Shown here one piece after another: positions 33,152 through 43,816 of a stretch of 64,000 bases of DNA (positions within the stretch are counted from its first letter, which is position 1; each line of letters opens with the position of its first letter). Source of the DNA: Capra hircus. Taxonomy: Eukaryota > Chordata > Mammalia > Artiodactyla > Bovidae. Location of the stretch: the NCBI RefSeq assembly GCF_001704415.2, contig NW_017189517.1:3607167-3671166 (forward strand). The letters are read 5' to 3'. The notes below the pieces were generated by a model. The model was not told where the DNA came from, searched no databases, and saw nothing but the letters and a program-made list of their open reading frames with translations. The translations under genes and the position numbers were made by a program.

Positions 33152-34063
33152 GGGCTTACTTTCCAAAATATGCAAACAGCTCATGTAACTTGAAAAAAAT
33201 AAAACAACCCAATCAAAAACTGGTAAGAAGACCTAAATAGACACTTCTCCAAAGAAGACATCCAGATGACCAATAGGCACATGAAAAAATGTTCAACATC
33301 ACTAATTATTAGGGCTTCCCTGGTGGCTCAGATGCTAATTATTAGACAAATGCAAATCAAAACTACAATGGGGTATCACCTCACACTGGTCAGAATGACA
33401 ATCATTAAGAAGTCTACAAATAATAAATACTGGAGAGAGTGTAGAGAAAAGTGAACCTTTCTACATTATTGGTGGGAATGTAAGTTGGTGCAGCTATTGT
33501 GGAAAACAAAATTAAGTTTTCTCAGAAAACTAAAAATAGAATTACCATATGATCCAGCAATCCCACTCCTGGAGCGTTTATCTAGAGAAAACCATAATTC
33601 TAAAAGATACAACACACACTCTTATGTTCATAGCAGCACTATTCACAATAGCCAAGACATGAAAGCAACCCAAATGTCCACTGAAAGATGAGTAGGTGAA
33701 GAAGGTGTGGTACATACAGACAATTGAATATTATTAAACCATGAAAAATAATGAAATCATGCCATTTGTAGCAATCTGGATGGACCTGGATATTACCATA
33801 CTAAGTGAAGTAAGTTAGAAAGATAAATACCATAGATTATCACTTATATGCAGAATCTAAATATGACACAAATGAACCTATCTACAAAACAGAAACAGGC
33901 TCACAAACATAGACAATTAACTTGTGGTTGTCAGGGGGAGAAAAGTGGGAGAGGGAAGGACTGGGAGCTTGGGATTAACATATGCAAACGGGTATATAGA
34001 GAATGGGTAAATAATAAGGTCCTACTGTATAGCACAGGGAAGTATATTCAAAATCCTGTGATA
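33152..34063 (+). mobile_element. Artiodactyl L1 3' end, left part (second layer of nest)
   Basis: Sense ORF2 C-terminal sequence (frames at 33266-33454 and 33485-33691 read MTNRHMKKCSTSLIIRAS and LRKLKIELPYDPAIPLL) followed by its 3' UTR ('gtcctactgtatagcacagg'). A younger L1 splits it after 'aaaatcctgtgata'; it resumes at 38779 with the same words. It also carries the 22 bp SINE-head insertion at 33313-33334. Confidence 0.92.
33313..33334 (+). mobile_element. 22 bp tailless SINE-head insertion
   Basis: Only the first ~22 bases of a Bov-tA-type SINE head (starts 'ggcttccctggtggctcag') are present, with no B box, body or tail. It is bracketed by an exact 11 bp duplication of L1 sequence, ctaattattag (33302-33312 and 33335-33345). 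Other L1 copies here read straight through this site. This fits the known class of tailless retropseudogenes, in which the RNA 3' part is missing. Confidence 0.87.
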
Positions 34064-35247
34064 CAATTCATGTGGAAGCAGAAAATACCAAGAATAGACA
34101 AAGTAGTCTTGAGAAAGAATGGAGCTGGAGGAATCAACTTTCCTGACTTCAGACTATACTGCAAAGCTACAGTCATCAAGACAGTAGAGTACTGGCACAA
34201 AAAACAGAACTGTAGACCAAATGAACAAGAAAGAAAGCCCAAAGATAAAGCCATGCACCTATGGGTATCTTATTTTTGACAAAGGAGGCAAGAATATACA
34301 ATGGGGCAAAGATTGTCTCTTCAATAAGTACTGTTGGGAAAACTGGACAGCTACATGCAAAAGAATGAAATTAAAACACTTCCTAATGTCATACATGAAG
34401 ATAAACTCAAAATGGATTAAAGACCTAAATGTAAGACCAGAAACTATAAAACTCTTAGAGGAATACATAGGAAGAACACTTGATGACATAAGTCAAAACA
34501 AGATCTTCTATGATGCACCTCCTAGAGTAATGGAAATAAAAACAAAAATTAAAAAGTGGGACCGAATTATACTTAAAAGTTTTTGCATAGCAAAGGAAAC
34601 TACAAACAAGCTGAAAAGACAACCCTCAGAATGGGAGAATAGCAAAGGAAACAACTGAAAAAGAATTAATTTCCAAAATATACAAGCAGCTCATACAACT
34701 CAATACCAGAAAAACACCCAATTAAAAAGGGTGAAAAGACCTAAACCATCATTTCTCCAAAGAAGACATTCAGATGAACAACAAACACATGAAAAGATAT
34801 GCAACATCACTCATTATTAGAGAAATGCAAATCAAAACTACAATGATATATCACCTCACACCAGTCAGAATGGCCATCATCAAAAAGTCTACAAACAATA
34901 AATGCTGGAGAGGGTGTGGAGAAAAGGGAACACTCTTGACTGGTGGAATATAAACTGATACTGCCACTATGGAAGACAGTGTGGAGATTCTTTAAAAAGT
35001 AGGAATAAAACCATCATATAACCCAGGAATTCCACTCCTAAGCATACACCTCGAGGAAACCAAAATTGAAAAAGACACATGCATCCCACTGTTCATTGCA
35101 GCACTATTTACAATAGTTAGATCATGGAAGCAACCTAGATGTCCATTGACAAATGAATGGATAAAGAAGTTGTGGTACATACACACAATGGAATGCTACT
35201 CAGGCTTAAAAAGGAACGCATTTGAATCAGTTCTAATGATTGGACAG
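34064..35247 (+). mobile_element. Younger L1, left part (third layer of nest)
   Basis: 5'-truncated L1: ORF2 region after the RT (frames at 34221-34658 with IFDKGGKNIQWGKDCLFNKY, and 35146-35370). It enters at the duplication aaaatcctgtgata (34050-34063; second copy 38779-38792). A BovB splits it near 35247; it resumes at 38331. Confidence 0.94.
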
Positions 35248-37513
35248 GTTCAGTTCAGTACAGTTCAGTCGGTCAGTAATGTCCAACTGTTTGAACCACA
35301 ACACGCCAGGCCTCCCTGTCCATCACTAACTCCCGGAGTTCACACAAACTCAGTTCCATCGAGTCGGTGATGCCATTCAGCCTTCTCATCCTCTGTCATG
35401 CCCTTCTCCCCCAGCCCTCAATCTTTCCCAGCATCAGGGTCTTTTCAAATGAGTCAGCTCTTTGCATTAGGTGGCCAAAGTACTGGAGATTCAGATTCAA
35501 CATCAGCCCTTCCAATGAACACCCAGGACTTATCTCCTTTATGATGGACTGGTTAGATCTCCTTGCAGTCCAAGGGACTCTCAAGAATCTTCTCCAACAC
35601 CACAGTTCAAAAGCGTCAATTCTTCAGCGCTCAATTTTCTTTATAGTCTAACTCTCACATCCATACATGACCACAGGAAAAACCATAGCCTTGACTAGGC
35701 AGACCTTTGTTGGCAAAGTAATGTCTCTGCTTTTTAATATGTTGTCTAGGTTCATCATAACTTTCCTTCCAAGGAGTAAGCATCTTTTAATTTTGTGGCT
35801 GCAATCACCATCTGCAGTGATTTTGGAGCCCCCCAAAAATAAATTCTGACACTGTTTCCACTGTTTCCCCATCTATTTGCCATGAAGTGTTGGGACCGGA
35901 TGCCATGATCTTAGTTTTCTGAATGTTGAGCTTTAGGCCAACTTTTTCACTCTCCTCTTTCACTTTCATCAAGAGGTTCTTTACTTCTTCTTCACTTTCT
36001 GCCATAAGGGTGGTGTCATCTGCATATCCAAGGTTATTGATATATCACCCGGCAATCTTGATTCCAGCTCCAGCCCAGTGTTTCTCAAGATATACTCTGC
36101 ATATAAGTTAAATAAATATGGTGACCAAATATGGCCTTGACATACTTCCTTTCCTATTTGGACCCAGTCTGTTGTTCCATGTCCAGTACTAACTGTTGAT
36201 TCCTGACCTGCATATAAGTTTCTCAAGAGGAAGGTCAGGTAGTATTGTATTCCCATCTCTTTCAGAATTTTCCACAGTTTATTATGATCCACATACTCAA
36301 AGGCTTTGGCATAGTCAATAAAGCAGAAATAGTTCTGGAACTCTGTTGCTTTTTTGATGACCAAGCGGATGTTGGCAATTTGATCTCTGGTTCCTCTGCC
36401 TTTTCTGAAACGAGTTTGAACATCTGGAAGTTCACGGTTCACATATTGCTGAAGCCTGGCTTGGAGAATTTTAAGCATTACTTTACTAACGTGTGAAATG
36501 AGTGCAATTGTGTGGTAGTTTGAGCATTCTTTGGCATTGCCTTTCTTTGGGATTGGAATGAAAACTGACCTTTTCCAGTCCTGTGGCCACTGCTGAGTTT
36601 TCCAAATTTGCTGGCATATTGAGTGCAGCACTTTCACAGAATCATCTATCAGGATTTGAAATAGTTCAACTGGAATTCCATCACCTCTACTAGCTTTGTT
36701 CATAGTGATGTTTTCTGAGGCCCGCTTGACTTCACATTCCGGGATGTCTGGCTCTAGGTGAGTGATCACACGTCATGATTATCTGGGTCATGAAGATGTT
36801 TTTTGTACAGTTCTTCTGTGTATTCTTGCCATCTCTTCTTAATATCTTCTGTAGCTCTTAGGTCCCTATCACTTCTGTCCTTTATTGTGCCCATCTTTGC
36901 ATGAAATATTCCCTTGGTATCTCTAATTTTCTTGAAGAGATCTCTAGTCTTTCCCATTCTAGTGTTTTCCTCTATTTCTTTGCATTGATCGCTGAGGAAG
37001 GCTTTATCTCTTCTTGCAATTCTTTGGAACTCTGCATTCAAATGAGTAGATCTTTCCTTTTCTCCTTTGCTTTTCAATTCCCTTCTTTTCTCAGCTATTT
37101 GCAAGGCCTCCTCAGACAGCCATTTTGCTTTTTTTGCATTTATTTTTCTTGAGGATGGTCTTGATTCCTGTCTCCTGTACAATGTCACAAATCTCCATCC
37201 ATAGTTCATCATGCACTCTGTCTATCAAATCTAGTCCTTTAAATCTATTTCTCACTTCCACTGTTTAGTCATAACAGGTTTAACTTAGGTCATACCTGAA
37301 TGGTCTAGTGTTTTTCTCCACTTTCTTCAACTTCAGTCTGAATTTGGCAATAAAGAGTTCATTATCTGAGCCACAGTCAGCTCCTGGTCTTGTTTATGCT
37401 AACTGTATAGAGCTTCTCCATCTTTGACTACAAAGAATATAATCATTCTAATTTCAGTGTCAACCATCTGGTGATGTCCATGTGTAGAGTCTTTTCTTGT
37501 ATTGTTAGTAGAG
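35248..37513 (-). mobile_element. BovB, main part of a 5'-inverted insertion (innermost layer of nest)
   Basis: Minus-strand BovB from the 3' end (TTCAG repeats at 35248) through the C-terminal region, RT, linker and the second half of the endonuclease, ending near 'tattgttagtagagtatg'. The rest of the 5' part lies beyond it in the opposite orientation (37518-38330). Degraded by several frameshifts. Confidence 0.96.
35981..36769 (-). pseudogene. BovB RT fragment, 262 codons
   Basis: Starts in the pre-RT linker (MITHLEPDIPECEVK), then NKASRGDGIPVELFQI, VFIPIPKKGNAKECSNYHT, FRKGRGTRDQIANIR, FIDYAKAFEYVDHNKLW (final D of the AKAFD motif changed to E) and SPYLFNLYAEYILRN. The frame is lost just before the YADD box. 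Not functional. Confidence 0.92.
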
Positions 37514-37517
37514 TATG

Positions 37518-38330
37518 TTTGCTGACAGAATATGGTCCACTGGAGAAGGGAATGGCAAACCACTTCAATATTCTTGCCTTGAGAACCCCATTAACAGTAT
37601 GAAAAGGCAAAAAGATCGTTATGAAAAGGCAAAAGATAGGACACTGAAAGATGAACTCCTCAGGTTGGTAGGTCCTCAATATGCTACTGGATATGCTAGT
37701 GGATAAATAACTCTAGAAATAATGAAGAGATGGAGCCAAAGCAAAAACAACACCCAGCTGTGGATGGGACTGGTGATAGAAGCAAGGTCCGATGCTGTAA
37801 AGAACAATATTGCATAGGAACCTGGAATATTAGGTCCATGAATCAAGGCAAATTGGAAGTAGTCAAACAGGAGATAACAAGAGTGAACATTGACATTCTA
37901 GGAATCAGTGAACTAAGATGAACTGGAATGGATGAATTTAAGTCATGATCATTATATCTACTACTGTGGGCAGGAATCTCTTAGAAAAAATGGAGTAGTC
38001 ATCATAGTCAACAAAAGAGTCTGAAATGCAGTATTTGGATGCAATCTCAAAAATGACAGAATGATCTCTGTTCGTTTCCAAAGCAAACCATTCAATATCA
38101 TGGTAATTCCGGTCTATGCCCAGAGCAGTAACACTGAAGAAGTTGAAGTTGAACAGTTCTATGGAGATCTACAAGACCTTCTTGAACTAACACCTAAAAA
38201 AGACGTCTTTTTCATTATAGGTGACTGGAATGCAAAAGTAGGAAGTCAAGGAACACCTGGAGTAACAGGCAAATTTAACCTTGGAGTACAGAATGAACCA
38301 GGGCAAAGGCTAATAGAATTCTGCCAAGAG
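37518..38330 (+). mobile_element. BovB 5' part, inverted segment
   Basis: Sense BovB from 'gctgacagaatatggtcc' through the ORF N-terminus (37730-37921, GTWNIRSMNQGKLEVVKQEI) and the first half of the endonuclease (38061-38363, VFFIIGDWNAKVGSQGTPG), ending 'ttctgccaagag'. That end adjoins, in element order, the point where the minus-strand part begins, apart from a gap of roughly 25 bp. This is a twin-priming inversion. Confidence 0.95.
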
Positions 38331-38778
38331 GTGTACAAACCTAGAGCCTATTATACAAAGTGAAGTAAGTTAGAAACAGAAAGATAAATAATGTATACTG
38401 ATGCATATATTTGTAATCTGGAAAGATGTTATTGATGCATTTATTTCCAGGGCAGCAATGGAGACAGACATAGAGAACAGACTTATGGACACAGTGAGAG
38501 GGGAGGAGAGAGAGGGTGATATGTATGGAGAGGGTAACATAGAAACATACAATATGATATGTAAAATAGAGAGTTTGCTAGGGAGTTTGCTTTGTGACAC
38601 AGAGAACTCAAACAGGGGCTCTGTGACAATCTACAGGGGTGGGATGGGGAGGAGATGGAAGAAGGTTCGGGAGAGGAGGGAAATAAGTGTACCTATGGCT
38701 GATTCTTATTCATGTTTGACAGAAGAAAACAAAATTCTGTAAAACAATTATTCTTCAATTAAAAAATTAAGTGGCAAA
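38331..38778 (+). mobile_element. Younger L1, right part (third layer)
   Basis: Resumes at 'cctagagcctattatac' (ORF2 C-terminus), then the 3' UTR with 'gggctctgtgacaatctac', 'ggggtgggatggggag' and a final 'ttattcttcaattaaaaaat' tail, just before the second copy of its target duplication. Confidence 0.93.
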
Positions 38779-38808
38779 AAAATCCTGTGATAAACCATAA
38801 TGGAAAAG

Positions 38809-38862
<54 letters not shown>

Positions 38863-38935
38863 GAATTACTTTGCTGTAAAGCAGTAACACAACATTATAA
38901 TTCAACTATACTTCAATTTAAAGAGTTTGTTGAAG
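38779..38935 (+). mobile_element. Artiodactyl L1 3' end, right part (second layer)
   Basis: Resumes at 'aatcctgtgataaaccataa', runs through an (TA)n tract to 'ctttgctgtaaagcag' and 'ttcaactatacttcaattt', the terminus of this L1 type. Confidence 0.93.
38811..38860. repeat. (TA)n microsatellite
   Basis: About 24 TA dinucleotides within the L1-Art 3' UTR. Confidence 0.97.
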
Positions 38936-39640
38936 TTTTCCATATGTGTTTCAGTATTTATGGAGTAAAAATCTTTTTTCTTCTTAGATCTACTATGATG
39001 AATTGCGTGATTTCCTATTCCTACACCATCCTTGCATTCCTCAAATAAACCATTCATTTACTCTGGATTTGTTCTTTTAATATCCTGTTGAGTTATTAAT
39101 ATTCTATGTTGACTTTTATATCATTTTTCCTAAATTAGCTTGATCTCTAGTTTTCTATGTGTACTAATTTTTTAAATTTGGGTATCAGTATTAAAATAGT
39201 TTCTTGGAAAATAAGCAGCTTTTAGCTCTGTTTATTCTTCAGCCTCTGAAGGAAAATAGTTACTCTGTAAAAGCTAGATAGAATGTTCCAGCTAAATCGT
39301 CTTAATTGCATATTTTTTGTGTTTGTGTTTTGGTCCAGTGAGATAATCTGTTCGATAATTTTCTCAAGTTTTCTGTGGAAATTAGTCTGTTGTGATTTTC
39401 TATTGATTTTCTGGTCAGATTTGGTAAAACACATTTTCCTAGGAAACTATACATTTTATCCAATTTTCAAATTTATTAGCATAAAGGTGAAAGTAGTTTA
39501 TTATAGTTTTAATTGTATCTGTCTGTATGATTATTTTCCTATTATCATTAATTATTTCATGCATTTGTGCTTTCTCTCCTGATTAGGTCAGCTAAATACT
39601 TGAATAATGGCTAGCTAGCTTCTAATCCACATGATGTCTA
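38936..39640 (-). repeat. Old L1M ORF2, right part (outermost layer)
   Basis: Continues the antisense ORF2 broken at 33151: 'aatcttttttcttcttagat', 'ctacaccatccttgcattcc', 'tttcaaatttattagcataa'. The order agrees with L1 ORF2 read backwards. 39641-39893 is unassigned. Confidence 0.68.
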
Positions 39641-39904
39641 GAATTTACTGGTTATGTTGGAAAGAGCAGTAAAACCATTTTACTGAGTTTATGAATGAAG
39701 GTTGCAAGTAGGAGCGATTCCTTTCAATAATACATCAAACCAAGAGTAGAATTTTTACTTCTTGTTCTGGTAACTTTAAGGTCTGTTGATTTGGAAGTCC
39801 TGGTCACCAAAAGATTAATGCTTCTACCAGATATGCAACAATGATTTCATTGAATTCAAAGATGAGACTGCCACCTGACTATTTTTGGTTGCTAATGATA
39901 GTGA

Positions 39905-41048
39905 TTCCACTGGATCATCAAAAAAGCAAGAGAGTTCCAGAAAAACATTTATTTATGCTTTATTGACTATTCCAAAGCCTTTGACTGTGTGGATCACTAT
40001 AAACTGTGGAAAATTCTGAAAGAGATGGGAATACCAGACCACCTGACCTGCCTCTTGAGAAATCTGTATACAGGTCAGGAAGCAACAGTTAGAATTGGAC
40101 ATGGAACAACAGACTGGTTCTAAATAGGAAAAGGAGTAGGTCAAGGCTGTATACTGTCACCCTGCTTATTTAACTTACATGCAGAGTACATCATGAGAAA
40201 TGCTGGGCTGGAAGAAGCACAAGCTGGAATCAAGATTGCCAGGAGAAATATCAATAACATCAGATATGCAGATGACACCACCCTTATGGCAGAAAGTGAA
40301 GAGGAACTAAAAAGCCCCTTGATGAAAGTGAAAGAGGAGAGTGAAAAAGTTGGCTTGAAGCTCAACATTCAGAAAACGAAGATCATGGCATCTGGTCTCA
40401 TCACTTCATGGCAAATATATGGGGAAACAGTGGAAACAGTGTCAGACTTTATTTTTCTGGGCTCCAAAATCACTGCAGATGGTGATTGCAGCCATAAAAT
40501 TAAAAGATATTTACTCCTTGGAAGGAAAGTTATGACCAACCTAGATAGCATATTCAAAAGCAGAGACATTACTTTGTGGACTAAGGTCCATCTAGTCAAG
40601 GCTATGGTTTTTCCAGTGGTCATGTATGGACGTGAGAGTTGGACTGTGAAGAAAGCTGAGCGCTGAAGAATTGATGCTTTTGAACTGTGGTGTTGGAGAA
40701 GACTCTTGAGAGGCCCTTGGACTGCAAGGAGATCCAACCAGTCCATTCTAAAGTAGATCAGCCCTGGGATTCCTTTGGAAGGAATGATGCTAAAGCTGAA
40801 ACTCCAGTACTTGGGTCACCTCATGCGAATAGTTGACTCATTGGAAAAGACTCTGATGCTGGGAGGGATTGGGGGCAGGAGGAGAAGGGGACGACAGAGG
40901 ATGATATGGCTGGATGGCATCACCGACTCGATGGACATGAGTTTGAGTCAACTCCGGGAGATGGTGATGGACAGGGAGGCCTGGCGTGCTGCGATTCATG
41001 GGGTCGCAAAGGGTCGGACATGACTGAGTCCTGAACTGAACTGAACTG
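39905..41048 (+). mobile_element. BovB LINE, 3' ~1.14 kb
   Basis: 5'-truncated in the RT (frame with FIDY.KAFDCVDHYKLW) and complete to TGAAC repeats. Exact 11 bp duplication aatgatagtga at 39894-39904 and 41049-41059. The largest open piece (40193-40666, 157 codons) includes IRYADDTTLMAESEEELKS, so the catalytic box survives, but stop codons break both sides. Confidence 0.97.
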
Positions 41049-41059
41049 AATGATAGTGA

Positions 41060-41349
41060 ATTGATAGATAAAGGGGGGAGGTGTGGAAACCTCTCTGCTA
41101 GGGTATTTGACCCAGAGTATCAATGTCTGTTAGTGCTTCCATGGCCAGCAGTAAAAATTAAAGGTCCATTAAGAACTCTAATCAGCAGAAGGGTTGTTTA
41201 AAAGTGAAGGAAACATGGAACACGTAAGGAGAGAAATGATTTTGTAGATATTAATCATGGCTTCATGGCTGTTACAGAAATAAGGGATATAGTAACAATG
41301 GATGTGTTTCCTTACTTGTTATGTAAGTATTTTCTTTCTCCATTTTCCA
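41060..41349. other. Unassigned sequence
   Basis: No gene or repeat recognised up to a short Bov-A-like end at 41350. Confidence 0.45.
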
Positions 41350-41390
41350 TAGGGTTGCAGAGTCAGACATGACTGAAGCAGCTTACCATG
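41350..41390 (+). repeat. Bov-A SINE 3' end fragment
   Basis: 'agggttgcagagtcagacat' then 'gactgaagcagctta' matches the last ~35 bp of Bov-A. Confidence 0.6.
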
Positions 41391-41437
41391 GCACTGCACA
41401 TAATGGTAGTGGTTAATTCTATAATGGAAATGGAGAT

Positions 41438-41775
41438 TTGGGGCATTACTTTGCTAGCATGTGAGATTAGTTTGTGCAGTAGTTTGAACATTTTTTGGCA
41501 TTGCCTTTCTTTGGGATTGGAATGAAAACTGACCTTTTCCAGTCCTGTGGCCACTGCTGAATTTTCCAAATTTGCTGGCATATTCAGTCCAGCACTTTCA
41601 CAGCATCATCTTCTAGGATTTTAAATAGTTCACCTGGAATTCCATCACCTTCACCAGCTTTGTTCGTAGTGATGCTTCCCAAGGCCCACTTGACTTTACA
41701 TTCCAGGATGTTTGTCTCTAGGTGATCACATCATTGTGATTATATGGGTCATGAAGATCTTTTTTTGAGTGAGTC
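41438..41775 (-). mobile_element. BovB LINE, internal fragment
   Basis: Antisense BovB covering the linker to early RT ('ggcattgcctttctttggg', 'ggccactgctgaattttcc', 'ggaattccatcacc'). Both ends are missing, so it is a rearranged remnant. Confidence 0.94.
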
Positions 41776-42768
41776 AGAGGTTACATTAATTGCTTCCACT
41801 AGGCTTTCTTTGGTGATAATTTACTGTCATGGCCACACCTAATTAAGAAATTTAACATTTGGCTGTGTGTTCATGTGCTCAGGTAAATTCACTGACATTT
41901 AAAGAAAAAAGATAAGATTTTCATTGGCAAACAGTAGTCACTTCCATAGTATGTTCAAAATCCAGTTTCACAGTCTTAAATTTATATTGTAAATACCTGA
42001 TGAAGTTTTTGTTTTCTTGGTGTCCAGTGTCTTCTAGCCTCTGATCCAACTGCCTGTGACCCAGAATTTCTACTTATAGGAATATCCCTTAATTTGATAA
42101 ATAGATATTAATCAAATGTCTACTATATGTCCAGAAGGCTAAGGGTATAGATTCCAATAAGACAAATATGATCCCTACCCTCCTGGAGCTCATGCTAGGG
42201 GAGGGTGTGTCTGATGACAATGTTAAGGTGAGATAGTACAAAACAGCAATAAATTTTAGCAAAAGTAGAAACAGACATTCCCCTCAGTAAATACTTTCAA
42301 CTCAAAGAAAAATTGTAAACAAAGGCATCCTGTATGATTATTAGATATCTATGTATTTTTTAATAAGTGTTCTTGGAATAATCACAAATACTACAAATTA
42401 AGCCTTTCAATTCCAAAGAAGAAAAAAAGAGATAGATGATATTCTATTGTTGATTGTAGAAGACACAAAGAATCTTTTTCTCTAATATAGAAAAACAGTA
42501 GAGAATTTTTAAGGAAATCTTGGATAAGAGGCAGTATACAGAGGGATTTCATAATTCATAGAAATATAATAAAAATGATAAATATCATAACATGCAGTAT
42601 ACAGCTAAATCAGTGACTATGGAAAAACCCATAACTGAAAAGTGTGTGTCAGTAAAAAAAGCAAGAATTAAAGATAATTGGAATAATTATCTGACTGAAT
42701 TAAATAAGGAACAATAAATGGAAAATTGAAAGTATTATTAAAGATATAATCATAAATGGGAAAAACAT
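41776..42768. other. Mostly unassigned; possible L2/MIR-type relic at 42085-42240
   Basis: 'tgtctactatatgtccagaa' and 'ccctaccctcctggagctc' recall a common ancient mammalian repeat phrase, too eroded to name. Nothing else recognised. Confidence 0.35.
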
Positions 42769-42988
42769 GGGCTTCCCAGGAGCCACCAGTAGTAAAGAAC
42801 CCACCTGCCAGTGAAGGAGACATAAGAGATGAGGGTTAAATCCCTGAATCAGGAAGATCCCCTGGAGGAGGGCATTGCAACCCACTCCAGTATTTTTACC
42901 TGGAGAATCCCATGGACAGAGGAGCCTGGTGGGCTACAGTCCATGAGGTTGCAGAGTCAGACACAACTGAAGCAACTTAGCTCACACA
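42769..42988 (+). mobile_element. Bov-tA SINE
   Basis: tRNA-like head ('ggcttcccaggagccacc') with a small internal insertion, Bov-A body ending 'actgaagcaacttagctc'. More diverged than other copies. Confidence 0.92.
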
Positions 42989-43810
42989 TATGCACAATGC
43001 ACAGTGAATAACAGGGACAAAAGATGGGAGGATGGGAGATTATCACACTTAGGATAAGATGATGGTAGGACAGAAGGTCCACACTACCTTAAACTAAGGG
43101 ACATGTAATATCAATCTCTTTATCTCCCTCTCTCTCTCCACATCAGCTACTACTGATACTGTAAATATCAGATATTTGGTATTATCAGGGAAGAACAACT
43201 GGCAAAAGTTTCCTGAAACCATCACATGCTTTCTGAGAAACATGATGGAGTAGGAATACACATGCCTGGCTCCCACTATAGCTTGCCAATTAGCCTGCTG
43301 AACAAATATTTTGTAAATATTTCTTTAGTAGAACACATGCAGTATCATGATGGGACGAAACTGGGTGTCACCAGTGGGTGGCCATTTTAAAGATAGCATA
43401 GCTATTAACTCAAGTGTGGCATGATAGTAAATTGTGACTTGATCCTTCAGTCCCTTCAAGCAACTATAAGCAACTCATAGTTCCATCACTTATCCCATTA
43501 ATCCTATTTTAATGTGTAACTAGCTTACTTGCTGTCTAATATTTGACAAATATTATATATGCTGTCCATGTTTTACAACTTGCTTGCTTACTCAGTATCA
43601 ATATTTAACATAGGCATATGATTTTTGCCTATAGTTGTAAACTACTCTCTTACCATCTATCCTTAACACACTTGATGGATTTTATTCATTATTTTGTTTG
43701 CTTTCTATTCAACCCGTTGGCCAGGGAGAGATTCCCATCCTAGGGTTACTGAAATGGCTGAGCACACAACACCTGACACTGGACAAATTACATCATGAAC
43801 AGGTTATTAG
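42989..43810. other. Unassigned sequence
   Basis: No gene or repeat recognised. Confidence 0.45.
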
Positions 43811-43816
43811 TCACAG

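Noticed and set aside
39641..39893. Possible ERVL-type pol fragment before the BovB
   Set aside because: A faint impression only; I could not align any motif, so it is left unassigned.
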